Below, in pieces: positions 24,566 to 36,200 of a stretch of 41,725 nucleotides of DNA (its first letter is position 1; every line of letters starts with the position of its first letter). The translations under genes were made by a program, and so were the position numbers. The stretch covers positions 1-41,725 of the forward strand of contig JAUMUE010000011.1 of assembly GCA_030530845.1 (NCBI GenBank), written 5' to 3'. The stretch comes from Limosilactobacillus sp. (GTDB taxonomy: Bacteria; Bacillota; Bacilli; Lactobacillales; Lactobacillaceae). Under the pieces are notes generated by a model. That model had not been told where the DNA came from. It searched no databases and saw only the letters and a list, made by a program, of their open reading frames with translations.

Positions 24566-25297
24566 ATGGCAGACCTAGTATATCGCTCGGTGATGCGCGA
24601 TATAAAAGAAAAAATCTTAAATAACCAGTACGACGGGATGCGCTTGCCCGATGAGAGAAGCTTATCTGAGGCTTATGCGGTCAGTCGTAGCTCAATCAAG
24701 CGGGCACTGGGGATCCTTGCTCAGCAGGGAATCATCTTCAAAAAGCGCGGTTCTGGGACATTTATCAACCCGATCTACCTGAAGAATCAGTCACTCTTCA
24801 ATTACGAAGGTAGTAATCTTGGTGTGACCGACAGTTTTCAGACGGACGGTAAGAAGCAGAGTATCAAGCTGCTTGATTACCAAGTCGTTCCGGCCGGTGC
24901 CGATATCCAAGAAGAACTCTTTCTTAATGATACCGATTTTGTCTACCAAATCAAACGGCTGCGTTTAATAGACGACCAACCATTTATGATCGAGACCGGT
25001 TTTATCCCAATTAAGTTAGTGCCAACCCTGACGCCAGAGGTAGTGAACAGCTCAATTTTCAACTACCTCGAAGACAAGATGGGTAAGCGGGTCACTAAGT
25101 CCTTCTCCACGATCAGCGTGTCACCTTCTACTCAGGATGACCAGGATCTGTTGAAGTTGACGCCGAATGAGCCGGTGGGACTGATGGACGGGGTCTTCTT
25201 TTTAGACGATGGGACACCATTTGAAGTCTCCAGCCTGCGTGTACACTACAAGTACATGCGTTACAGTACATTTATTAACCTTGATCAGGAGGGCTAA
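24566..25297 (+). CDS. GntR-family regulator with UTRA domain (HutC subfamily)
   Basis: This 243-residue regulator has an N-terminal winged helix (YRSVMRDIKEKILNNQYDGM, RLPDERSLSEAYAVSRSSIK, then KKRGSGTFI, together about 6-66) and a C-terminal UTRA ligand domain (about 85-238, with LRLIDDQPFMIETGFIP and an ending FEVSSLRVHYKYMR). Its start is preceded by GAGGTG. The hairpin terminator overlaps its own stop codon, so the isoleucine epimerase downstream is transcribed from a separate promoter. Because of position, it probably controls that enzyme, itself, or both. The effector is unknown, but a branched-chain amino-acid-related ligand would be a reasonable guess. Confidence 0.9.
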   Translation: MADLVYRSVMRDIKEKILNNQYDGMRLPDERSLSEAYAVSRSSIKRALGILAQQGIIFKKRGSGTFINPIYLKNQSLFNYEGSNLGVTDSFQTDGKKQSIKLLDYQVVPAGADIQEELFLNDTDFVYQIKRLRLIDDQPFMIETGFIPIKLVPTLTPEVVNSSIFNYLEDKMGKRVTKSFSTISVSPSTQDDQDLLKLTPNEPVGLMDGVFFLDDGTPFEVSSLRVHYKYMRYSTFINLDQEG

Positions 25298-25323
25298 AGT
25301 CTGCGGGCTTTGGCTCTTTTTTA
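25290..25323 (+). terminator. Terminator overlapping the gntR stop codon
   Basis: AGGGCTAAAG (25290-25299) pairs with CTTTGGCTCT (25308-25317), two G-T wobbles, followed by a T-run. The TAA stop lies inside the 5' arm. Confidence 0.8.
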
Positions 25324-25341
25324 ATTTCTGATGATAAACGA

Positions 25342-25370
25342 TTGCACTAACATTAAAATTACGTTAGAAT
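25342..25370 (+). promoter_or_regulatory. Promoter of the isoleucine epimerase gene
   Basis: TTGCAC (25342-25347) and TAGAAT (25365-25370) are exactly 17 bp apart. CTAAC (25347-25351) and GTTAG (25363-25367) form an inverted repeat that spans the spacer, a possible operator. Confidence 0.7.
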
Positions 25371-25406
25371 AAATCTAATATTTTTAAAGAACAGGGAGTG
25401 CAACGT

Positions 25407-26759
25407 ATGCAAAAACTTGATAAGGCCAATGCATTGATCAAAGAAGAAAATAAGTACCGAGCTGACTGTACACGGATTGATTATTTTAATCTTGTGATCG
25501 ACCGTGGGGAAGGCGCAATGCTGTATGACGTAGACGGCAACGAATACATCGACCTCTTGGCTTCTGCGTCCGCTATCAATGTCGGACATTCACCTAAGAA
25601 GGTCGTCGATGCCATCACTGAGCAGGCGAAGAAGTTGATTCACTACACTCCTGCCTACTTTCACCACACACCATCAATCGAACTCGCCAAGCGCTTGGCA
25701 GAGCTCGCACCAGGAGATTCTGAGAAATTGGTGAGTTTCGGTCTGTCTGGCTCCGATGCCAATGACGCGATCATTAAATTTGCCCGTGGCTATACCGGTC
25801 GTCAGTACATCGTGTCATACATGGGTTCCTACCACGGTTCCACATACGGTTCCATGAGTTTGTCCGGGACTAGCCTGAACATGACGCGGAAGATGGGGCC
25901 ATTGTTGCCAGGTGTCGTCCACGTGCCATTCCCTGATCTGTACCGTCGTTTGCCTGGAGAGAGTGAACACGATGTTGCAGTCCGCTACTTCGAGATGTTT
26001 AAGCAACCATTCCAAACATACCTGCCTGCAGATGAAGTCGCCTGTGTATTGATCGAGCCAATTCAAGGGGATGGTGGGATCGTCAAGGCACCGGAAGAGT
26101 ACATGCAGCTCGTATACAAGTTCTGTAAGGATCACGGCATCTTGTTTGCAGTCGATGAGGTCAACCAGGGTCTCGGCCGAACCGGGAAGATGTGGGGGAT
26201 CGAGCAGTACAAGGACATCGAGCCAGACATGATCTCTGTCGGTAAGTCTATCGCCGGTGGTATGCCACTTTCTGCTGTGGTTGGAAAAAAGGAAATCATG
26301 GAAAGCCTCGAAGCACCGGCTAACGTATTTACGACCGCCGCTAACCCCGTCTGTTGTGCAGCGTCATTGGCTACCCTCGATATGATCGAAGAAGAGGGAT
26401 TGGTTGAAAAATCTGCACGTGGCGGGGAATACGCCAAACAAAAATTTGAAGAACTCCAAAAGAAGCACCCACGCATTGGTGACATTCGGATGTGGGGGCT
26501 AAACGGTGGGATCGAACTCGTCAAGGATCCCGAGACCAAGGAAGCCGATCCAAAGTTTGCTACAGACGTTATCTATTATGCATTCCAACACGGTGTCGTA
26601 ATGATCACACTGTGTGGTAACATTCTTCGGTTCCAGCCACCATTGGTCATCACACGCGACCAACTCGACAAGGCCTTCGACGTGCTCGATGATGCCTTGA
26701 CTGCCGCGGAAAAGGGAGAAGTTCAGCTTCCTGAAGATGCCGGTAAAATCGGTTGGTAA
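25407..26759 (+). CDS. Isoleucine 2-epimerase (class III aminotransferase fold)
   Basis: This 450-residue PLP enzyme closely resembles, as I recall it, the characterised Lactobacillus buchneri isoleucine 2-epimerase, which interconverts L-isoleucine and D-allo-isoleucine and also racemises other branched-chain amino acids. The PLP lysine is Lys280 in SVGKSIAGGMPLSAV; DEVNQGLGRTGKMWG (250-264) holds the Asp that contacts the pyridine nitrogen, and GSYHGSTYGS (140-149) binds the cofactor. The start at 25407 is eight bases after AGGGAG; an in-frame GTG at 25398 overlaps it. D-amino acids made here could go to cell wall or signalling. A GABA-aminotransferase role is the alternative but fits less well. 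Confidence 0.88.
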   Translation: MQKLDKANALIKEENKYRADCTRIDYFNLVIDRGEGAMLYDVDGNEYIDLLASASAINVGHSPKKVVDAITEQAKKLIHYTPAYFHHTPSIELAKRLAELAPGDSEKLVSFGLSGSDANDAIIKFARGYTGRQYIVSYMGSYHGSTYGSMSLSGTSLNMTRKMGPLLPGVVHVPFPDLYRRLPGESEHDVAVRYFEMFKQPFQTYLPADEVACVLIEPIQGDGGIVKAPEEYMQLVYKFCKDHGILFAVDEVNQGLGRTGKMWGIEQYKDIEPDMISVGKSIAGGMPLSAVVGKKEIMESLEAPANVFTTAANPVCCAASLATLDMIEEEGLVEKSARGGEYAKQKFEELQKKHPRIGDIRMWGLNGGIELVKDPETKEADPKFATDVIYYAFQHGVVMITLCGNILRFQPPLVITRDQLDKAFDVLDDALTAAEKGEVQLPEDAGKIGW

Positions 26760-26770
26760 ATTTCAATACC

Positions 26771-26806
26771 CAAATAGCATCAGCCATTGTGGTTGGTGCT
26801 ATTTTT
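26771..26806 (+). terminator. Terminator of the isoleucine epimerase gene
   Basis: AAATAGCATCA (26772-26782) pairs with TGGTGCTATTT (26794-26804), followed by TTATAT. Confidence 0.8.
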
Positions 26807-27279
26807 ATATAAATTTCCTTGTTTTTAGCGATTTTACTTATCAAGTGATAAATGAAAAGGCACTTTTCGTGAAATCACGAATTTTGCTTATTTTGGAATA
26901 ATTGCAAAAATATACTGAAAAATGCATATTATCCAATGATTTCCGTATAAATATTAAACTTTTTGAATATTTACAAAAATGGTGAAAATTAACAAGGTTT
27001 TTAAAAACTTGAAGTTACATATAAATGTATCAACACTGCGAGTAATGCGCTTACAAAATATGAATTGAACGATAAAAATATAAAATAATAAATATAAACA
27101 CAATAGGAAATTATAATCTGATTAATAGAAAAACGTGCAAAAAAAACGGCGAGCCTTATTAACGTGGTTTTCCCCTATAATGCTCTTAACAAAAAATTAA
27201 AATATTCTTCAAATAAACTTTAAAACATAATAAAATCTTAAGAGATTTAAATTAAAACGCATTACTATGGGAGGTTATT
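26807..27279. other. AT-rich intergenic region upstream of the giant surface protein
   Basis: This 470-bp stretch has no convincing gene. It is much richer in A and T than the genes around it. A partial cre-like sequence (27042-27055) and several TATAAT-like hexamers exist, but none with a good -35. A GGGAGG ribosome site stands before the ATG of the giant gene. A long leader with distal promoter is typical of large surface-protein genes. Confidence 0.5.
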
Positions 27280-30200
27280 ATGCGATATTCCAAGAATAAT
27301 AAACAGATGCGTGAACGAAAAGAGTGCGATCAAAGACAGCACTTTGGTTTGAGAAAGTTCTCAGTGGGGGTGGCCTCTGTGCTGCTTTCAACTACTTTCT
27401 TCATGTCTTCTGGATCTCATCATGTAAAGGCGGACACTTCTGTTACACCGGAAACGGCAAACAGCAGTTCATCCAACTCTGATGATGATTTACAAAAGAA
27501 GGCAGTCACTCTATCTTCGAGTTCGACTGACCAAGCCAGTGACAGCTCTTCTGCCACTCAGACCAGTGACGCTACTAGCACCACTGCTTCTGACACCCAA
27601 AAGAGCGCAGCCACTAGCGAAACTGCTACTAGCGATGCTCAATCATCAACTAGCAGCACTGACACTACAACTGAATCTAGCCAAAAGAGCGATGCTTCCA
27701 GTTCAAGCACCGCTGTTTCTGCTTCTCAAGACACCGATGCACAAAAGCAAACTGCAAAGGTAGCGGACGGGGATGCTGACATCGATGTCAAGGCAGCTAA
27801 CGCTAATACCGCAGCTACTGAAACCCTCAACACCACCAAGCTAGACGTTCAAAAGTCTGGGGAAAACGCCTTAGCCACTGGTGTGCTGGTTAATTTGGCA
27901 GCGACTAACGATTCCTCAAATGTTATGGGTTGGTCATACAGTGTTAACGGCTCAACAGTCACTTTGAATTCATATTCAGGCGACAAGGCTAATGTTGTTA
28001 TTCCTACTGCTAGTGACTTTAGAAAAGCTGGTGTATCTTCAGCCGCTTCAGTTAACATTTCCGCTTCAGTAATGAAAAGTGTGGTAAGGGCTGGAGCAGT
28101 ATCAATTTCTATTTCGAATACAACTTCAAGCGAAAAAGTAACAGCAAGTGATGCTGATTGGTCTGATGCTTTATCTACGGGATCAGTCACAGAAGGTAAT
28201 AATACTTTAAAAACAGTTGATTTAAATAGATTAGATACAAAAAATATAACTTCAATGAGGTATATGTTTAGACGTGATGTTGCCCTGACTACATTAAATA
28301 TTTCTTCATGGAATACCGCAAACGTGACTAATATGAGATCCATGTTCAGTTTTGCAGGAGTTTATGGAGACTTAAAGAGTATAGATGTATCTGGCTGGAA
28401 CACAGGAAACGTAACTGATATGTATGGTATGTTTTATGGTGCACGCACATTAACAAACTTGGATGTATCTAGGTGGAATACAAGCAAAGTTACTGATATG
28501 TCTTGGATGTTTAATGATAGTTGGTCACTAACAACTCTAGATGTATCTAAGTGGGACACCAGAAATGTAACCGATATGAGTTACATGTTTCAAAATGATA
28601 AATTACTAACAACTTTAGATGTATCTAATTGGAACACAAGCAAAGTTACTGATATGACTAGTATGTTTTCTAAAATGTCATCATTGACATCCTTGAATGT
28701 ATCTGGATGGAACACAGCTAATGTGACTAGCATGTTTAGTATGTTTGGTGGAATGTCATCATTGACGTCCTTGGATGTATCTAAGTGGGACACCAGAAAT
28801 GTAACTAATATGAGTTACTTGTTTCAAGGTGATAAATTACTAACAACTTTAGATGTATCTAAGTGGAATACTGCCAACGTTACTGATATGTCTAGTATGT
28901 TTCAATACTTGTCATCACTGACATCCTTTGATGTATCTAGGTGGGACACCGGCAAGGTTACTGATATGTCTAGTGTGTTTTATGGAATGTCATCATTGAC
29001 ATCCTTGAATGTATCTGGGTGGAACACTAGCAACGTAACTAATATGAGACAGATGTTTTCTAAAATGTCATCATTGACCTCCTTGAATGTATCTGGATGG
29101 AACACTAGCAACGTAACCAATATGAGTTCCATGTTTAATGGTGATAAATCACTAACAACTTTAGATGTATCTAAGTGGTACACCGGCAAAGTTGCTGATA
29201 TGTCTTGGATGTTTGCTGACGCGTCATCATTGACCTCCCTTGATGTATCTGGTTGGAACACTAGCAACGTAACCAATATGAGTCGGGTGTTTTCTGGGAT
29301 GTCATCATTGACCTCCTTGAATGTATCTGGTTGGAAAACTGGTAATGTTACTAACATGTCAGGTATATTTTTTGGAACAACTTCTTTAAGCGAAATTTCC
29401 GTTAAGAATTGGAATACTATTAACGTAACTGATATGTCTTGGATGTTTTCTGGCGCATCCGCTTTAACGACGCTTGATGTTTCCGACTGGTTAGTTAATA
29501 ACGTAACAAGCATGTATCAGATGTTCGGAGACACAAAGTCATTGAAGTTCTTAGACTTGCGGAGTTGGAACAATAATAAGTTGGGTGATTCCAAACGATA
29601 CGCTCGAGCCATAACTGGTTCTGGTGTTCAAACGGTTTTTGCAAATGGATCCCAGTTTGATCCAACTATGCTCGGCATGGATGCACCATCACCAGTTTTG
29701 ATTATTGTTGACAATGATACTCAAAAAGCTGCGATCAGCAGAAGTTTCTATGATGTATCAGCAACTGTTAATGGTGCAAATACAAGCAGAATTACTACTC
29801 CACAGATATTAACTACTGCTCAATACACCTCACAAGTAACAACCGATAAGCAAACTGTTTCTGATTATCTTGCAAATAATAAAAACGGTGCTGCATACGA
29901 CTTGGTGAACGGATACTACACCAGTATGAATTTGGCTTCAGTGCCAACAACTACTGAAGCAACCAACTTGGGCCCAAGTGCTCAGGCTTTACACGTTTTG
30001 GCTGGATTGACTAAATTGACTGGTTCTAATGGCAAGCAACTTAATAGCATTACAGCTGCTGGTAATTACACCACGCCATTACAAGTAGTAACCGGTACAT
30101 ACAATGCTCAAGCTGTTGTTATGGACTGGACATTCACTGTAGGTAACGATGGCAACATTACGCTAAACTCTTACGTTGGTTCTGGTATGGATGTCAAGAT

Positions 30201-33200
30201 CCCAACTCTTGATGATTTTAAGAAAGCAAATGTGAATGGGATTAACGATAGTTCTACTGTTTCTATCTCTGCATCTGTAATGAAGAGCCTTGTTACTAAT
30301 GGCGCAACTTCCATTAAGATTTCTGACACCAATCCTAATCAAAAAGTTGTTGCATCTGGAGATAATTGGAATTTAGCATTGTCTTCATCAAATGAAGTTC
30401 CAGTTACATATAATTCAACTCTTAAGTCAGTTAATTTAAGCAGGTTAGACACTTCTAATGTCAAAAGTATGTATAAAATGTTTGCTTATGATAATGCACT
30501 GACAGACGTGAATATTAGTGGGTGGGATACTAGCAAAGTAACCGACTTCTCTGGAATGTTTAGATACGATGGTGCGTTAACAAATATTACTGGTATTGAA
30601 GACATCAACACTTCTTCCGTAAAGTCTATGATTGGTATGTTTGCGGGAACTAGTTTAACCAGTCTTGATTTGCATAAGTGGAACACGTCTAACGTTACTT
30701 TTATGCTGGAAATGTTTGCTGAAATGTCAAACTTGTCTACCCTTAATTTGGCCGGATGGAATTTGAGCAATGTTAGTGCGTTATCATACATGTTCCAACG
30801 AGATACATCACTTACAAGTCTTGATCTTTCAAACTGGAACCTCTCAAGCTTGAGTGACGCTAACGGTATGTTCGAAGGCATGACTAATTTAGCTAGCCTT
30901 AAGTTGAATGGTTGGGACTTTAGTAACTTGATCAAGGCAAGTAGCAATAGCACACCTGCAGAAACGCTTAACAGTTTCTTCGGCGAAGGTGGTCTTACTA
31001 GCTTGACAGACCTTTCGTTATCTGGCGCTAAATTCGGATTAACTTCATACCGAAACCTTTTTGCTCCAGCATTCAGCGGACTTTCCGCATTGAAGAATCT
31101 TGACCTTTCTAACTTGAAGGATCAAGTAACAGATCTTCACTATGCCTTCTACAATGAAGGATCTCAAACTGGAATGAAGTTAGATTCTCTTAACGTTTCT
31201 GACTGGGATACGACCCAAGTAACTGATGCTGAATATGCGTTTGAAGATTTGGATGTTCCAACAATTGATGTAAGTACCTGGAACATGTCAGGCAACAAAG
31301 ACTTTAAGGGTATGTTCTTGGGCTCTAAGGCATCTACCATTAACCTTCCTCAAAACGTTAATGGTGATATGTCTGCTATGCTCCAAAACACTTCTAACTT
31401 AACCGAACTTGGCGGAGTAAATAATGTACAAAAGCCAACCAGCTTACAAGGAACTTTTGCCGGTACTGGTCTTTCATCACTTGATTTAAGTAGTTGGGAT
31501 ACTAGTGACGTTATTTCAATGACGCAAACTTTCTGGGATACAACAAAGCTTAAGTCCTTGAATATCGCTAACTGGGACACTAGAAAAGTTACTACAATGA
31601 ATTCTATGTTCCAACACACTGGATTGACTACTATTAATATCTCTGGTCAAAACTTTGTACTGCCAAGTGGTACTGACGCTACAACCGGCATGTTCACAAA
31701 CACAACACCTGTACTTGTGGTAGTTAAAGATGCTACTGAAAAGGCAAAGATTAGTAGCCAGCTCTCAACGCTGAATGCAAAAGTTAATGACCCTTATAGG
31801 GCATTTTCTTTGGATGCTATGAGCACTAATGTTGGAGTTCGAACTCCGCAACTTTTAACTACCGAGGAATATAAGGAACAAGTTGCTAAGGATTTGAAGA
31901 CTGTTCAGAAGATTATGAACAATCCAAATCAGACGTACAATAGTTTTGCGACTAAGTACTATAACTTGTTTGATTTGGGTACAGTAGTTACTACTCCTGA
32001 TAACTCTGATTTTGGACCTAAAGCACAAGCATTACGAACTTTGGCTGGACTTTGCAATACTAGATACAGTTATACGGATTCTGATGGCAAGTACTATAAG
32101 ACTTTTACACCAGATTCTGATTACACAGATATGGGTTCTTTCACCACCGGATCGTTTACTCCAGTATCAGGATCCTTTAATTGGAAATTTTATAGTGATA
32201 CTAAGGGTAATCCACAACTAATATCATATGTCGGAAGCGATATGAATGTGGTGATTCCAACAGCCACTGATTTTGTAAATGCTGGGATTATTACTGGTTC
32301 AATCTATGTAAAGTTTGAAATGGATAATACAAAACCCGTCTACATCGACGCTTCAAGCTTGAGAGAGGCAGTTGGTAAGGGTGCCACTTCTATCACAATT
32401 TCTAACACTGACCCTTCACAAACCATTATTGCTAGAGACAGTGATTGGTCTGGTGTATTCGGAACAAAGAATGCATCGACTAAGGATGCAAGTGGTAATG
32501 AAAAGTTGGATTACAATCCATCCTTAAAGGTTTTGGATCTGTCAAGATTACAAACTTACAATATCACCGATATGAGATCTATGTTTAGAGGTGCAAACAT
32601 CGAAAAATTAGATCTTTCTGGTTGGAATACTAAAAAGGTTACTTACTTTAGTAACATGTTTGAATTTGCTCATATTAAAGATATGAACTTGGACAATTTA
32701 GTAACCAAAACAGCAACCGAAATGACCTCGATGCTCCGTGGAATGGATCAATTGAAGACTCTTTCTGTTAAAGGTTGGGATCTTACTGGAATTAACTCAT
32801 TAGCAGGACTTTTCCAAAATGATACAGCCCTTGAATCATTGGATCTTTCCACATGGAACACTTCAAATGCAACTGCCATGAACCACATGTTTGCTAATGA
32901 CAATTCATTAACTTACCTTAACTTGGGCGGAGCATTTGACACATCTAAGGCCACAAACATGACAGCCATGTTCCAAAACCTCACAAACCTTAAATCGTTG
33001 GACCTTTCAAACTTCAACACTAATAAGGTTTCAAACATGACTAACATGTTCTTGGGTTCAAACGCATTGAACACGTTGAACATCTCTGGTGACAATTTCA
33101 CTATTAATGACGGAACTAATGTAACTAAGATGTTTGGTTACAGAAGTAATGCACCAATTTTGATTGTTACTAAGGATGCTACTGCTAAGACTAAGATCAT

Positions 33201-36200
33201 GAGTGATTCTTATAACAAGAATTCTCTTAACGATCTTACTTTCACTGTTAACGGTACTCAAAAAGGTAACTCACAAATCCTTACAAAGGATGAATACAAA
33301 GCCCAAGTTACTAGTGATCTGGAAACTCTTAACAAGACATTAGGTGCAAATGATGATTTGAACAACGGATTTGCCACTACTTACAATGCCGATAACGCAT
33401 TGACTAGTGTTCCAACAACTCCTGACACTAGTGATTTCGGTCCTAATGCACAAGCACTTCATGCGGTTGCAACTGCACTTAAGGATGTGCCAACTGCAGG
33501 AACTAAGGTTGCAAGTGCTCAACCTGCTGCAAATCCATTGCTGATGATGTTTGTTGCTACAAACTCAACACCAAGTCAATCTTACACAGGTGTAGTTGTT
33601 CCTGATAAGAATTACAGCCTCAGCGAATTAGCTACGGGTTCATTTACTTACCTGATCACTAACGACCAAACATACAAGTACGGCGATACAGTTTCTGCAC
33701 CAACTGCAGATATGATCGCTAACTTGCCAACTGGTTATGTTGTGAATGGCTGGACTAGTGATGGCGCACCAACAACTGATTCAGTTACTACTGACTCTAA
33801 TAGAACTGCATACTTGACTGTTTCTCTTGGAAACCAAACATACAAGGTTCCTGTGTACTACGCAGTTCACTCAACATCTGAAAAGAACACTGTTACAACT
33901 ACCGACAATGTAATTTACACTGTTGGTGATGACTCTAAGCTGGCTGACTTCTTACAAAACATCCCAGCTGATGCGAAGGTTTCAGATGATTCTACTTATG
34001 CAAAGACTGATAGTGTAAGCGCCGGTTCTGGTAACATCGTCGTGACATTCGGTGATGGTTCTACCAAGACTTACACTCCTAAGTACTTAGTTGTTAAGGC
34101 TAAGACTGGTATGCCAGCAGAACAGAGTGGTAGTACGATCGACGCTTCTAAGTACGTTGAAGTTCCTACTGCCCCTGCCGGCACAAACGTTACTGTAACT
34201 TGGAAGGACAGCAACAAGCCTGACAGTAACAATGTTTCTACCCAAAACGTTACTTCAGTTGTTACTTGGACAGATGATAGTGGTAAGACTCTTGCTACTA
34301 AGGAAGTTCCTGTAACTGTTACTGTTGCTCAAAAGTCACTGGCAGAACAATACAAGGACGACTTCTCTGTAACTAACCCAGTAACTTACGATTACAAAGA
34401 AGAACCTACGATTGACGCTGTCGACTTAGAATTTGACGATGATGCTGATCAAGACACAATTACAGATTCTATCGACAGTTACGTATGGAAGGGTGAAAAG
34501 CCAGATACCAGCGTTCCTAACGTACAAGGCAAGAAGGCTACTATTACTATTAACTTTAGTGATGGCTCATCAGTAGATAAGGAAGTTGTTTACAACGTTC
34601 GTCCAACAACTGCTTCAAAGGTTGAAAAATACGGAATCGAAGACGGTAAGCCTGTATACGACTACGGTCACGAATTGACATCTGATGATTACGCAACTGC
34701 TTTGAAGAACTTACCATCTGATGCAAAGGTTGTTGACTGGCACGAAAAGCCGGATACTACAAACATTGGTACTGGCCACAACGCTTCTGCAACTGTTCAA
34801 TTTGGTGATGGTACTAGAGGTTACGTTTCATTCACGTACTCAGTAAGATCAACAAGCGAACACAACAATGTTCAAGAATACAATCACATCTACAAGGTTG
34901 GCGAACAACCACAATTAGATGACTTGCTGAAGAACATCCCTAGTGATCAACAAGGCGTTACTCAAGACCTTGGGACTGCTGATTCAGTAGGTGAAAAGAC
35001 TGCTTCAATCACTGTTACATTCGGTGATGGTTCACAAAAGACCTACTCAGTTAAGTACTTAGTTGTTGACGCCACTTCAAACGTTGACTCAGCAACTGTT
35101 GGTGACAACATCACTTCTGACAAGTACGTTTCAGTTCCAACTCCTGAAGAAGGTACTGTTACTACTGAATGGAAGGGTGGAGTAGCTCCAAGCAGTGCAA
35201 CTCCAGGTACTACTCAACACACTGTAACTGTTAACTGGTACGGTTCAGATCACCAACTCCTCGCTACAAAGGATGTTGATGTAGACGTTACTGTATTAAG
35301 CATGGCAGACAAGTACGGTAAGGACATCAGCATCAGTGACAAGTCCTACGCTTACAAGGGCAATGTCGCTGATATTAAGGACTCCGACTTGACTATTGCT
35401 GGAGACGACGATAAAAAGTCAACTATCTCAGGTAACATCACTGGAATTGCTTGGACTAGCACCAAGCCTGATTCAAACAAAGCTGGAGATAAGGGTGAAA
35501 CTTCAGTAACTATTACCTTTAAGGACAACAGTACTTCTACCGTTAAGTTCAATTACACTATTGGCCCATCACTCGAATCAAAGGCCGAAGACTATGGTGT
35601 AGATGTTGAAGATCAAACTTACACATTGAACCAAGAACTTAATGACACTACAGATGCTGCTGGTGTTGTTACTGACTTGCCAAATGATGCCCAAGTTAAG
35701 TGGGTAAACAAGCCAGATACAAAGGTTGCTGGTAAGGGTACTGGTTCTGTTGAAGTTACTTTCGGTGACGGAAACAAGAAGACTTACTCCTTCAACTACA
35801 CCGTTCAATCAACTCCTGACATCAATAATGTCCAAAACAACGCACACATTTACGTTGTAGGCGCTACCCCAACTGCTAGTGACTTCTTGACTAACCTGGG
35901 TGATGCTACAGTTACCGAACAATCATACACAAGCGGTACTGCAAATGTTGGTTCATACACTGGTACTGTTACTCTCCAATTCGGTAACGGCCAAACTAAG
36001 GAATACACTGTTAACTACTTAGTTGTACAAGCTAAGGACGACGTTGACGCTGTACGTTTGAACCAAAATATCGACGTTAAGAACTACGTAGAAGTACCTA
36101 CTGTAAGCGAAGGCCAAACTGTTGAAGTGGCATGGGATACAAACAATACTCCTAAGAACGATGTCTCATCTACAACGCCACAAAACGTTACTGCTGTTGT

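Noticed and set aside
27042..27055. Cre-like sequence upstream of the giant surface protein gene
   Set aside because: It departs from the consensus at about three positions and no promoter can be placed beside it.
28980..29513. 177-residue antisense open frame with repeated VTLLVFQPDT text
   Set aside because: It is the mirror of the BspA repeats in another frame. The same holds for antisense frames at 27849-28343, 30486-30953 and 36084-36509.
28207..29640. Regular 78-bp repeats that could suggest a CRISPR array
   Set aside because: The period contains no unique spacers and every repeat encodes the same 26-residue protein motif in an open frame.
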